Assembly: GCA_025765595.1 (NCBI GenBank)
Contig: JAIVFH010000002.1
Location: 248,001 to 312,000, forward strand
Source of the DNA: Obelidium mucronatum
Taxonomy: Eukaryota > Chytridiomycota > Chytridiomycetes > Chytridiales > Chytriomycetaceae
DNA: 64,000 nt
Reading direction: 5' to 3'
Positions 21,251-32,958 of this stretch are shown here, piece after piece. The notes under the pieces are model-generated. The model was not told where the DNA came from. It made no database searches and worked only from the letters and a program-made list of their open reading frames with translations. The translations under genes and the position numbers were made by a program. Position 1 is the first letter of the stretch; every line of letters begins with the position of its first letter.

Positions 21251-21869
21251 GCAAATCCAGAGAAATTAGGTCCTAAAATTAATGAGGGGTTTTATTTTGA
21301 TGTAAATATAAAGTCGCTATCTTCTTTGGAAACAAAGAAACTCATATATTCATAACTTTGTGCTGCATCTGTTATTTAAAATCTTGATTAATGAACAGAA
21401 GATTTCGAAGGAGCCAGATAGCAAAGCCAATAGCACTACTGACAGATTGTCCTCATGACTGCAATGGGTGCTGCTTACATAGCATTAATCCTGTATTGAA
21501 TTTGTGTCTTTCATAATTGGGAGTTAGGTGCACAAGCATGACAGGAAAGCCAGAAAATTGAATCCTTTAAACATGCTCACTCCTGTCAAAAAAACCCTTC
21601 AACAAGACAGTTGAATATTTATGTGTTGTCTTACATGTGAATATTGTTTCTAACTCAGTTTTCTGTTAATTGTCAGGGAAGTAACATCTTGAACCTGTTC
21701 ATTTTCTAAAAATAGAACTATTAAGAAACCCCTTGTTAAGCCTCAAACCATTTAAACAAAGTAGGAACACTTTTTCTATAAATAGAACTACAAGGAATTG
21801 GCCTCCCACCCACTCAAACTCCCCCTTAACATGACAGGTTGACAAGCAACCTGCAATATATACAATTTT
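21251..21869. repeat. Diverged direct copy of the tandem unit
   Basis: Sequence continues the order of the tandem unit (GGGGTTTTATTTTGATG, CAGATTGTCCTCATGA, GTCAAAAAAACCCTTC, CTATAAATAGAACTAC) with many substitutions and indels. It is an older edge copy, as expected at the margin of an array homogenised in its centre. Confidence 0.7.
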
Positions 21870-22130
21870 CCAGCGGTCTTTTCACCAATGTAATACCAAC
21901 TAACACACAAATTATGGAAGCTCCAAACAAACAAGGACAAAACAAGAAGCAGCTCCAGGCCAGGCAATAATAATGCCAAGTAAGCAGCACCAATTGCAGT
22001 CTTACGATGAGAATCTGTCGGCAGTGCTGTTGGCATTGCTGTTTGGTTTGTTTCGCATTTTCTGTTCAGGCCTCTTTAAATTTTCTGGCAATCAAAATAA
22101 AACACCCCCTAGAAAGAAATGTTTGCCCCC
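21870..22130. repeat. Inverted, diverged copy of the tandem unit
   Basis: Reverse complementing this stretch gives, in unit order: TTTTGATTGCCAGAAAAT, AAAGAGGC, GACAGATTCTCATC, GTGCTGCTTACTTGGCATTA, CTTCTTGTTTTG, GAGCTTCCATAATTTGTGTG and TTAGTTG. All have counterparts in the forward units (for example 18,120-18,360). The array therefore ends in an inverted partial copy. Confidence 0.65.
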
Positions 22131-22144
22131 AGGTATTGAAATCC

Positions 22145-22680
22145 CAGCCCGGGGTCCGAGCGGCACGCGCGATTCGGGGTCCGATTAGGGCCCGACTAGG
22201 AGTCCGACTAGGAGTCCGAATCGGACCTGAATAGGAGCTGGGCCGATTAGGAGCCCAATAGGGCGCTATTAGGGGTCCTAGTGGCGCTCCTAATCGCAAA
22301 TGCGCCAATCGGACCTGACCTTAAAGCATTCGCCACCTCTTAAAAGGAGTTCTAATAGCTTTATTTTAAAAGTTTTTCAGTAGTTTAGGTAATTTTTCTC
22401 ATTTGATGCTATGTCCTCTTCGGAAGTCCGACGAGGAGAAAGAAAACCCCTCAAAATAAAAGGAAAAAGCAGAAATCTCCTACTGGAAACAGGTTAGGAG
22501 TACGCTAGGGGGAGAATAGGAGCGCAAATTGGCCTAACCGCCATTCCGAGTCGCGCCCGATTCGGGATTGCTCCTAGTCGGTCCCTATTAGGGCCCTAGT
22601 CGGACTCCGAATTGATTTCCGACTAGGAGTCCGAATCGGGGTCCGAATCGGGAGTGCCGCTCGCTATAGTACGTGTGAAA
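22145..22680. mobile_element. GC-rich foldback element
   Basis: The left arm (about 22,155-22,315) and right arm (about 22,490-22,675) are imperfect inverted repeats. They are built from words such as GATTCGG, GGTCCGA, GACTAGGAG and CCCTATTAGGG, with GAGCGGCAC at both ends. The roughly 170-bp AT-richer centre has no coding capacity. The right arm is also present alone at 5097-5330. Non-autonomous; family unknown. Confidence 0.65.
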
Positions 22681-23485
22681 TCCTATAAAGACAAAATTGA
22701 TTTGCAACTGGCACTGCAATAAGTGACTGAGCAAATGACTAGTATGAAAGGTGCATATGGTCTTGTTTATTATCTTGTGTTCTGTTCTCATTCTTACCAC
22801 CGCTTTGTCAAACTTACCACCGCTCTTGGTTGGAATCAGGTTCTTGTCGTTTGTGGTTGACAGGTTCCACTTTCACATGCACAGGGATGACAATTGTACA
22901 GAGCATTGCAATCCATTGAAATTCCAATTGGGGAAGCGAGCCGGACATCGCAAGTCGCGATACCAGTCGCGTCACGAGCCGCTCATGGGCCGCTTGCGAC
23001 AACCTTCCCTTTCCATTTGTCCCGACGTCAATTCCTTGAATTTTGGTGTCCCCATAGCAAGCCGGACCTTGCGAGCCGCTAAAGAAGGCCGCTTGCGACC
23101 TGTGGGCGACCCGAGTGCGAGTTGCTAACCAGTGGAAAGCCAGCCGCGTCGCAGTTAGTTCACAGGCCGCAAGCCAGTTGACCGCCAGTGGAGAGCCAGT
23201 TGAAAGCTAGTCCTTACTTTATTTCGAAAAAGGTAAGAAACAATGACCAGATGAATTAATATTCCAGCAAATTGGAGCAGCACCAGGTCTTACTGGGACA
23301 ACAGCACAAAAAGCAGAAGCCAAGTGGTGCTTGATCAAACCGCTCACCTTATTTGCTTCCACTAGCCTGTCCAAGCGGATTTCATTATGTGGTGTCTTGC
23401 AGACTTGAGAAACACAGACATTCAGCGCAGAATTTCAACAAAGAAAAGAGATATTAGAAACAAAAGCAAAGACAGAATGGAAGCA
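22681..23485. other. Non-coding interval with degenerate GC-rich words
   Basis: No gene recognised. Positions 22,930-23,210 contain loosely repeated words such as GCAAGCCGG, GCGAGCCG, GGCCGCTTGCGAC and CCAGTTGA/CCAGTGGA. These suggest a decayed repeat. The remainder is unremarkable and joins the 291-bp array. Confidence 0.4.
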
Positions 23486-26400
23486 GATGATACAACTCTG
23501 TCCAGACCACTTTACTCGTGGTGAGTAAAGCCACTTGCAGCCTGCTGCATCCCAGTCTAAGCTCTGAAAATGCACCAGTGCATTCAAATAGATGCAGAGC
23601 AGAGGATCAGTGGCAAGGATGCGTGGTCTATCCTCTTGTGGTCAAGTGGGCAGCACAGCCACTGCGGGAGGGGGCACTCACTGGATCACAGAGCTACAGA
23701 GCTGAAACTTGCTCCCAAGCAGAATGCATACCAATGCAGCATGCTCCTGCAATTGCAGAGCTTAGCTGATGATGCAACTCTGTCCAGACCACTTTACTCG
23801 TGGTGAGTAAAGCCACTTGCAGCCTGCTGCATCCCAGTCTAAGCTCTGAAAATGCACCAATGCATTCAAATAGATGCAGAGCAGAGGATCAGTGGCAAGG
23901 ATGCGTGGTCTATCCTCTTGTGGTCGAGTGGGCAGCACAGCCACCACCAACACTGCGGGAGGGGGCACTCACTGGATCACAGAGCTACAGAGCTGAAACT
24001 TGCTCCCAAGCAGAATGCATACCAATGCAGCATGCTCCTGCAATTGCAGAGCTTAGCTGACGATGCAACTCTGTCCAGACCACTTTACTCGTGGTGAGTA
24101 AAGCCACTTACAGCCTGCTGCATCCCAGTCTAAGCTCTGAAAATGCACCAGTGCATTCAAATAGATGCAGAGCAGAGGATCAGTGGCAAGGATGCGTGGT
24201 CTATCCTCTTGTGGTCAAGTGGGCAGCACAGCCACCACCAACACTGCGGGAGGGGGCACTCACTGGATCACAGAGCTGCAGAGCTGAAACTTGCTCCCAA
24301 GCAGAATGCATACCAATGCAGCATGCTCCTGCAATTGCAGAGCTTAGCTGATGATGCAACTCTGTCCAGACCACTTTACTCGTGGTGAGTAAAGCCACTT
24401 ACAGCCTGCTGCATCCCAGTCTAAGCGCTGAAAATGCACCAGTGCATTCAAATAGATGCAGAGCAGAGGATCAGTGGCAAGGATGCGTGGTCTATCCTCT
24501 TGTGGTCAAGTGGGCAGCACAGCCACCACCAACACTGCGGGAGGGGGCACTCACTGGATCACAGAGCTGCAGAGCTGAAACTTGCTCCCAAGCAGAATGC
24601 ATACCAATGCAGCATGCTCCTGCAATTGCAGAGCTTAGCTGATGATGCAACTCTGTCCAGACCACTTTACTCGTGGTGAGTAAAGCCACTTGCAGCCTGC
24701 TGCATCCCAGTCTAAGCTCTGAAAATGCACCAATGCATTCAAATAGATGCAGAGCAGAGGATCAGTGGCAAGGATGCGTGGTCTATCCTCTTGTGGTCAA
24801 GTGGGCAGCACAGCCACCACCAACACTGCGGGAGGGGGCACTCACTGGATCACAGAGCTACAGAGCTGAAACTTGCTCCCAAGCAGAATGCATACCAATG
24901 CAGCATGCTCCTGCAATTGCAGAGCTTAGCTGATGATGCAACTCTGTCCAGACCACTTTACTCGTGGTGAGTAAAGCCACTTACAGCCTGCTGCATCCCA
25001 GTCTAAGCTCTGAAAATGCACCAGTGCATTCAAATAGATGCAGAGCAGAGGATCAGTGGCAAGGATGCGTGGTCTATCCTCTTGTGGTCAAGTGGGCAGC
25101 ACAGCCACCACCAACACTGCGGGAGGGGGCACTCACTGGATCACAGAGCTACAGAGCTGAAACTTGCTCCCAAGCAGAATGCATACCAATGCAGCATGCT
25201 CCTGCAATTGCAGAGCTTAGCTGATGATGCAACTCTGTCCAGACCACTTTACTCGTGGTGAGTAAAGCCACTTGCAGCCTGCTGCATCCCAGTCTAAGCT
25301 CTGAAAATGCACCAATGCATTCAAATAGATGCAGAGCAGAGGATCAGTGGCAAGGATGCGTGGTCTATCCTCTTGTGGTCAAGTGGGCAGCACAGCCACC
25401 ACCAACACTGCGGGAGGGGGCACTCACTGGATCACAGAGCTACAGAGCTGAAACTTGCTCCCAAGCAGAATGCATACCAATGCAGCATGCTCCTGCAATT
25501 GCAGAGCTTAGCTGATGATGCAACTCTGTCCAGACCACTTTACTCGTGGTGAGTAAAGCCACTTACAGCCTGCTGCATCCCAGTCTAAGCTCTGAAAATG
25601 CACCAGTGCATTCAAATAGATGCAGAGCAGAGGATCAGTGGCAAGGATGCGTGGTCTATCCTCTTGTGGTCAAGTGGGCAGCACAGCCACCACCAACACT
25701 GCGGGAGGGGGCACTCACTGGATCACAGAGCTACAGAGCTGAAACTTGCTCCCAAGCAGAATGCATACCAATGCAGCATGCTCCTGCAATTGCAGAGCTT
25801 AGCTGATGATGCAACTCTGTCCAGACCACTTTACTCGTGGTGAGTAAAGCCACTTGCAGCCTGCTGCATCCCAGTCTAAGCTCTGAAAATGCACCAATGC
25901 ATTCAAATAGATGCAGAGCAGAGGATCAGTGGCAAGGATGCGTGGTCTATCCTCTTGTGGTCAAGTGGGCAGCACAGCCACCACCAACACTGCGGGAGGG
26001 GGCACTCACTGGATCACAGAGCTACAGAGCTGAAACTTGCTCCCAAGCAGAATGCATACCAATGCAGCATGCTCCTGCAATTGCAGAGCTTAGCTGATGA
26101 TGCAACTCTGTCCAGACCACTTTACTCGTGGTGAGTAAAGCCACTTGCAGCCTGCTGCATCCCAGTCTAAGCTCTGAAAATGCACCAATGCATTCAAATA
26201 GATGCAGAGCAGAGGATCAGTGGCAAGGATGCGTGGTCTATCCTCTTGTGGTCAAGTGGGCAGCACAGCCACCACCAACACTGCGGGAGGGGGCACTCAC
26301 TGGATCACAGAGCTACAGAGCTGAAACTTGCTCCCAAGCAGAATGCATACCAATGCAGCATGCTCCTGCAATTGCAGAGCTTAGCTGATGATGCAACTCT

Positions 26401-27549
26401 GTCCAGACCACTTTACTCGTGGTGAGTAAAGCCACTTACAGCCTGCTGCATCCCAGTCTAAGCTCTGAAAATGCACCAGTGCATTCAAATAGATGCAGAG
26501 CAGAGGATCAGTGGCAAGGATGCGTGGTCTATCCTCTTGTGGTCAAGTGGGCAGCACAGCCACCACCAACACTGCGGGAGGGGGCACTCACTGGATCACA
26601 GAGCTACAGAGCTGAAACTTGCTCCCAAGCAGAATGCATACCAATGCAGCATGCTCCTGCAATTGCAGAGCTTAGCTGATGATGCAACTCTGTCCAGACC
26701 ACTTTACTCGTGGTGAGTAAAGCCACTTGCAGCCTGCTGCATCCCAGTCTAAGCTCTGAAAATGCACCAATGCATTCAAATAGATGCAGAGCAGAGGATC
26801 AGTGGCAAGGATGCGTGGTCTATCCTCTTGTGGTCAAGTGGGCAGCACAGCCACCACCAACACTGCGGGAGGGGGCACTCACTGGATCACAGAGCTACAG
26901 AGCTGAAACTTGCTCCCAAGCAGAATGCATACCAATGCAGCATGCTCCTGCAATTGCAGAGCTTAGCTGATGATGCAACTCTGTCCAGACCACTTTACTC
27001 GTGGTGAGTAAAGCCACTTGCAGCCTGCTGCATCCCAGTCTAAGCTCTGAAAATGCACCAATGCATTCAAATAGATGCAGAGCAGAGGATCAGTGGCCAG
27101 GATGCGTGGTCTATCCTCTTGTGGTCGAGTGGGCAGCACAGCCACCACCAACACTGCGGGAGGGGGCACTCACTGGATCACAGAGCTACAGAGCTGAAAC
27201 TTGCTCCCAAGCAGAATGCATACCAATGCAGCATGCTCCTGCAATTGCAGAGCTTAGCTGATGATGCAACTCTGTCCTCGTGGTGAGTAAAGCCACTTGC
27301 AGCCTGCTGCATCCCAGTCTAAGCTCTGAAAATGCACCAATGCATTCAAATAGATGCAGAGCAGAGGATCAGTGGCCAGGATGCGTGGTCTATCCTCTTG
27401 TGGTCGAGTGGGCAGCACAGCCACCACCAACACTGCGGGAGGGGGCACTCACTGGATCACAGAGCTACAGAGCTGAAACTTGCTCCCAAGCAGAATGCAT
27501 ACCAATGCAGCATGCTCCTGCAATTGCAGAGCTTAGCTGATGATGCAAC
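23486..27549. repeat. 291-bp tandem array, 14 copies, alternating variants
   Basis: Units can be phased at GTGAGTAAAGCC, found from 23,521 on. Spacing is 282, then eleven times 291, then 279 bp. The short units lack 9 bp (CACCAACAC region) or 12 bp (CAGACCACTTTA). Units fall into two main variants: type A has CACTTGCAG with GCACCAATG, and type B has CACTTACAG with GCACCAGTG. They alternate A-B over much of 24,673-26,709, giving a 582-bp dimer period. Each unit has the palindrome CTGCAATTGCAG. 291 is divisible by three and two overlapping frames of about 81-86 codons stay open per unit, but each ends in a stop in every unit. I see no protein family. Confidence 0.95.
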
Positions 27550-28179
27550 AGCCTGCTGGGTCTGAGTGATTCCTCGAGACATTTGGGGTCAGGGCTCTAG
27601 TTTCCTGGAACCCAGCGGGGTAATCCCTGATGATTTCTAGCAAGGCTTGGCCCCTGGGGTTCCTCAGGTGTTTCCTGTAGGGTTCCCTGGGCCCTGGGAC
27701 TCACTTGGTGGTTACAACATATAACTAATTCTGGACATCACACAAGAAACAAAACAACAAACAATTTAAGTCTGATACACATAACTTAAGAACAAATAAA
27801 TCAATAGAATAACAGTTTTCATAAAACAATTATACAAGAATTATAACAAATTTATATGAAGTATATAAATTATTTAAATTAAAATAAAAGACAAAATCTC
27901 TTTTGTCCATTTGGTTGAATGTGAAGTGAGGATGCCAACCAATCAAACATGGTGCTATTACAACTGTAGCTCCACTTAAACAAGTTCGAAGCTTTGGGCA
28001 CATTTGCCCACACACACAGAACATTCTCTTAACATCAACACTTGTAATTGAAGATGCGAAGAAACCCTGAACCATTTTTTGCCATATAGGCATGTAACTT
28101 TGCATTTTTGATGATTAGGATTTACAGTTTATTACCAATAGAAGTGTGCGAGTGTTCAAAAATTATAGGCAAAACAACT
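27550..28179. other. Intergenic interval between repeat array and PRODH
   Basis: No gene or repeat recognised. The array ends inside a truncated unit at about 27,549. CCTGGG/CCCTGG-type words follow to 27,700, then AT-rich DNA up to the proline dehydrogenase stop. This is the boundary between repeat-rich and gene-rich halves. Confidence 0.5.
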
Positions 28180-30003
28180 TCACTCCTTCAAAGCCCCTGT
28201 CCGTCTTTTGATTTCTGCCACTAGCTCTCGCTTGTCTTCTCCAACACCGCCCAACACAGAAGAATTTTCTTGGGCTCTGCGCAACAAGTAAGGTAGCGTA
28301 ACCTATGGGAATCGATTTCTTCAACAACATGAACAAACCAAAAGAAAATATCTCACATCAATGGGACCATATGGTACGTATTTAAAACAACGGTATCCAT
28401 TCTTTGCCAACGCAAAACTGGTACCATCTTGCATACCCATCAACTGAGCAAAAGAAATTTGAGAGCTGTTTGCAGGAACTCCATTCTTTTGCATTGCGGA
28501 TACTGTCTTTGCAACAGACGACTTGTTGTGACTTGCCACAACAAACTCAACCTTCTTTGGAACACTGTTGAGCAAGTGATCAATAGCAGCGTTATAAGAC
28601 GCATGCGTTTCTGTAATTGATGGGTTGATTGGGTCTTCGTACTTCATTTCGAGTGCACGTTCACGTTCCGAAACCATGTAGGCACCACGAACAATCTTAA
28701 CACCAAAAGTCCATCCTGCACGCTCTGCTCTCTCCATATCAATCTTCATTCTGTGGAGTCCATCCTTAAGGTACATTTGGTAGGTGTTGAAACTGACAAC
28801 GTTTCCATGTACATTAAAGCGGCGACAGAGTTCCAAAGCAACGTCGTCGATAGCACGTTGGAAATAGGTTTGTTCAGCATCAACCATGACTTTGACTTTT
28901 TTGTCTGTCGCGTGTTGCATAAGGCAATGGAGGTCTTCGAAAACAGCATCAAGCGTTTCAAAGTCAACTGGGTTGCTCACAGGGTGCAGTAACTTGTTTG
29001 TTCCTTCTGGGGACGTTGCTAAAATACCGGAACGAATCGCCTTATTGCTGAAGGTAAAGTAATCAGATACTGCGATCCAGTCGAGTTTGGCAGAATCATG
29101 AGAGCCCAGAAACGACAGGTTACTGACAGTCATATTTGGAAAAGACTTGTTGAGAGCTTTCAGTAGGTCTGAGCGAGTAGTTTGCCCATTTAAGTCCTTG
29201 ACAGCGTCAAATGCTTCTTGAACCAATCGAAGAGAGTTGGTCCATCGTAAAAGTACCGCTGGTGGGACATAGGCCGTGACCTTGGCAGCAATAAAACTAC
29301 CAGGGTTTTCAGCAGCAATATCAACAGACTCTTTCATGAGCGTGAGAATGTGCGTGGAGCTTTCTTTGGCCTTTACAGGAGTTGGGTCCGAATCAGCTTC
29401 CATGTCAGCTTCCATAGCCAAATCCAGAATAGACCCCATATTGCGGCTCTTCAGTTTCGTCATTGTTGGCAAGACTTCAGAAATGGTTTCTCCACCTAAA
29501 GAAAGAGAGTCATTAACAAAAAGCCTAAGTAACTTTGAACAAGCCAAACACCATCATCACATGACTCCAACTCAAAAGAACCCAAAACACCAGACGATAT
29601 GAACGATTCTCGCAGCATAACATCCGGATAAATCGTGCGCAAAAATAGAACGGGTGATAAACATACCACAGAAATGCTTGAAGAAAGTCTGCTTGACACC
29701 ATAGTTCATCAGGAACTTTGTGCCGGTCCTTTCAGCAATATTAATTACAGTTGGCGCCATAGAAACCAGTGGAGGAAACTCGCACAGCTTGAACACGGTG
29801 TACGAGTTCAATAGCTCAAGGGTTGACTTGTCTTTGTAAGGGCGGACTTGCTGCGGAGACCAGTCGGATGTGGACCAGAGAGAGTCTACATCAGCTGTGG
29901 CAGCTTTCGCGATGGTTGCCGTTGCACCTGTTGCAACGAATCGACGGGAGATGGGGGCAGCTGCAAGTGGCAGTGCCGGAAGGCGGTGTACTGAGCGGTA
30001 CAT
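28180..30003 (-). CDS. PUT1: Proline dehydrogenase, mitochondrial
   Basis: FAD enzyme that oxidises proline to pyrroline-5-carboxylate in mitochondria and passes electrons to the respiratory chain. Three exons: 29,667-30,003; 28,357-29,495; 28,180-28,302. The introns are 171 and 54 nt with GTATGT/GTGAGA donors; the sum is 532 codons plus stop. The ATG gives MYRSVHRLPALPLAAAP, an Arg/Ala-rich presequence without acidic residues, as in mitochondrial import signals. PRODH barrel motifs follow: KHFCGGE across intron 1, VKVMVDAEQTYFQRAIDD, NTYQMYLKDGL, GVKIVRGAYMVSERERA, VVASHNKSS, QLMGMQDGTSFALAKNGY, KYVPYGPI and then YLLRRAQENSSV in exon 3. Length and motifs are normal. It is divergent from the next gene with about 417 bp between starts. 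Confidence 0.95.
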
Positions 30004-30420
30004 GGAGAGATCTGACAAATGAACGAGGGTTAAGCTTCGATCGAATTGAAGCTCCGATTGCCAAAACGCAACTCACTAGTTTGTGTTTTTTTTTAGAAAA
30101 TTATGATGAGGCGCCTCCAAGATTCCGGAACCTTCCGTTCCGTTTTTTCCGTCACATCTCTTTTCTCCATCAATAAAAACATTCCCTTATTAAAAAAACA
30201 TTCAAACACATCCTTAAATCTTGTTTCCTTTCTCGGTTTCAATTTATATAGCTGACGCGATATGATTCAGGTTGATAGCCGCTCGAAATAGAACACGTAT
30301 AGAAGATTCCTTCATATTATTAAAAGGTGATGAGTATTCAAGAAGGCAATAGAGAATTAAAGTAAATTATGCAATATTATTAATAATTTTCGCTTTCATT
30401 ATAATCTGATAAACTGTCCG

Positions 30421-31042
30421 ATGCAAAAACAAAGCACCACTACAGGACTCGACGCCATAGAAGCAGAAGTTGCTCTTGCCGCAACGCCAGTTTTGACATC
30501 ATCGGAGATAAAAGCCTCGTTTGAATTGATTAGCAGTTGTTATGAGCAGCGAAAGATTCGCCAAGCAATCGATATTCTGAAAGAACTGATGGACCGTGTC
30601 GTTGTCCACATTGAAGCCCTGGGACTAGCCCGTTCGAGGTAACATACATGATTATTCGTAGACATGCTCATTGCTTAGCCTACATATTGTAAAAAGACCT
30701 CAAGAAGCCACCAATCCAAATATTCAAGGAACACCATCAAACCAATCTTCAGCCGTTGTCGCAAATCCATCAGAATTCTGGAAGCAAATCAATAAAATGT
30801 TCCTTCGGCTTTTCTCTGCGTTACGGGCAGAGAGTACTATTGAATCAGATTGGATGTGGTTACAAGATTGTGTCATGGGATGGTCAACCGTGTTGAGGTG
30901 GTATGGACTCGTTGATTATGAATTAGGATTTTGGGCCCAAGATATACTTCGCTCAATAGAATTAGGGAAGGCGGCTATGCTTGTGCTTCCGCAGCATCCT
31001 CTCCTTTACCAACAAAACTCTCAACAGCAAACTACATTATAG
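30421..31042 (+). CDS. Hypothetical protein, two exons
   Basis: Not recognised. The exons 30,421-30,638 and 30,679-31,042 join in frame across a 40-nt intron (GTAACA...TTGCTTAG) to give 193 residues. The protein looks mostly helical: a tetratricopeptide-like first part (SSEIKASFELISSCYEQRKIRQ) and a Trp-rich second part (WMWLQDCVMGWSTVLRWYG). It ends in a Gln-rich tail. There is no signal peptide or membrane segment. It converges on the next gene with only 68 bp between stops. The clean splice and protein-like composition support a real gene. Confidence 0.55.
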
Positions 31043-31110
31043 AAGTCCCTCAACCCAAAATTTATTGCAAAAGTTACCAAAAAATAAAACTCTTATTCGT
31101 ATACATGTAA

Positions 31111-32179
31111 TTATAGTGAAAGTTGACTGTCAGAAATCTTGGCGTCGTTATCCAGAACGCCAGCAGACTTGAGCGCACTCAAACATCGTTCGATCGAACT
31201 CTTATCGACAACACCACAGTCCGTAGCAAACTCCACCGTCTCAAACCATGATTCGACATCGGCAGCTGCATACCCAAACCGCTCGCAAATCTCGGGAACA
31301 ATCCCCTGTCGCACCTTCTTCTTGGTATCAATGCTAACAGCTGGTTCATAGACGGACGAGTTGATTGCAACAGAGACAGCATTCAAAACCTCTCGAACTG
31401 ATTCTTTTCCAGCCTCAGTTTCAAGAACTCCACTTCGACATGCAAACATAAAGGCAGGCCAAGGTGGAGTAACCGAGCCAAGAACCGCCAGCTCTCCACT
31501 GTCCACGTATTTCTTTGTAGTAAACCGTTCCCAAAGAAAGGCATCACTTGTCCCCTCAGAGATTCCATTTCGCAATCCCACGATATCGTTTTGTTGAACA
31601 AAGGAAAACTGGGAATCAGATGCAGCAGACGCAGCCAAGGAAGCAGAAGGAATCACAAATGGAATCAAATGAGAACCGGATCCGAACCTCTAGATTGTCG
31701 AAAAATGATAATTTTTTTGTTTTGTTTTAGAGCACGTCCCGATTACAACACATTCTGCAACGATAAGATAGCCAACTTTGACTTACCGAGATTCCAATAC
31801 GTTTCCCACGAACCAAATGAGCATTGTTATCCCCATTGATAGCGTCAGCAAAGACACCCCCTTCCTGCAGGGCACTCGGTGCAACAGCAACCGACCAAGT
31901 CAAAGAACTCTTTGTAAGAGATCCAACAATTGAAAACTGTCCACCGTTTGCGAGTCCAGCAACAAGTCCTTCCGTTAAACCCACGATCAAATCCACTTCG
32001 CCACTCTCGAGCTGTTTAAGCATTTGCCCTGTTCCACCTGGGCAATTTGCGACTTTGAATGGCGCCTTTGCATGGAAAAAGGGGATTGAAAAGTGTTCTG
32101 GAACACAACCGATAGTGAGTTGTCGTTGCTTCAAGGCGGCAGTGGTAGTTCCGGTCGGAGGAGTGATTGGGCCAACCAT
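31111..32179 (-). CDS. Ca3427-like periplasmic-binding-fold (type 2 PBP) protein
   Basis: Resembles the fungal family typified by Candida albicans Ca3427, a cytosolic protein with the bilobed fold of type 2 substrate-binding proteins; its ligand is not known to me. Exons 31,787-32,179 and 31,111-31,689 join across a 97-nt intron (GTAAGT...CTAG) to give 323 residues. Seen: LTIGCVPEHFSIPFFHA at the N-terminus, CPGGTGQMLKQLESGEVDLI, GLTEGLVAGLANG, SLTKSSLTWSVAVAP, and across the splice GKRIGIS then RFGSGSHLIPFV. The second lobe includes DAFLWERFTTKKYVDSGEL and TPPWPAFMFACR. No signal peptide or lipobox is visible, in keeping with an intracellular role in fungi. NMT1-like thiamine-precursor proteins are the nearest alternative. 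Confidence 0.8.
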
Positions 32180-32458
32180 GATTTTTTTTTTATGATTTGT
32201 TTTGATGGATGACACAAAAAGAGTCCCCCAAAAAACAAAGGAGGCAAAAAAAAAAGTTGAAATTTCATAATAATTGTAAATAGCAAAACGACAGTAGTAC
32301 TTTTTATTAAATGGTACAATCACTTTCACTCATCGACACACATCCACCTCAACTCATCACTCGTTTGCAGAAGGAAGCAACATGCCGTTTACTCGAAGTT
32401 CTCACTATATTCACGTTAAGAATAAACTGGCGCTAGAGATACATAAACGAGGAGAGAC

Positions 32459-32958
32459 TTACACAAGCTCTGGGACATCGTCATCATCATTGGAAGCAGA
32501 GGCACCAGAGAAACCGGCGGCAGCAGCTTGTTGTTGGTAAGAAGCAGCCATTTGTCTCAATTGGTTAAGGGAATCGGCACCCAATTGTGGGAGGATTCCT
32601 GGAACAAGCTCTGTCAAGTCCTTCTTTTGTGGAACTCCAGTGATCACAACAGTGTTGTTTTCAATGGAAGCAGAGACTACCAACAAAAAACAACCGCATT
32701 TAGTATTCTGAACCATCAAGTAGCCCCAAACTAACCCTTTGGAGCAACAAAGTGCAAGACAGATCCGTCAGCCTTGAAAAAGTTGATTTCCTCGATTCCT
32801 GGAAGAGACTGAGCATTCAACTTTTTCAACACAGCGTCAAGCTTCTTGGAGTCCGCAGCAGTCTTGACTGGCTTGTTGACCTTACGACGTGGAGTACCCT
32901 TTCCTCCAATACGGGCGGCAGACTGGGCCTGCAATTTGGCGAGCTTCTCTGGGTTCAT
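32459..32958 (-). CDS. EGD1: Nascent polypeptide-associated complex subunit beta (BTF3)
   Basis: Beta subunit of NAC, the ribosome-bound heterodimer that shields nascent chains. Exons 32,736-32,958 and about 32,459-32,676, with a 59-nt intron (GTTAGT...GGTAG), give 146 residues, normal for the family. The start [20 protein letters not shown] carries the basic ribosome-binding motif, followed by [10 protein letters not shown]. The NAC domain spans the splice: [19 protein letters not shown] then [16 protein letters not shown]. The C-terminus [19 protein letters not shown] and the acidic end DDDDVPELV are typical. The next 700 bp upstream hold only A/T-rich DNA. The exon 2 boundary may be off by one base. 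Confidence 0.93.

Noticed and set aside
18511..21254. Short frames of 60-90 codons in the 925-bp repeat
   Set aside because: They recur only because the DNA recurs; no start context or protein features.
23518..27565. Repeated 81-86 codon frames in the 291-bp array as a tandem gene family
   Set aside because: Two overlapping frames are open in each unit and neither shows domain-like sequence; the stop recurs in every unit.
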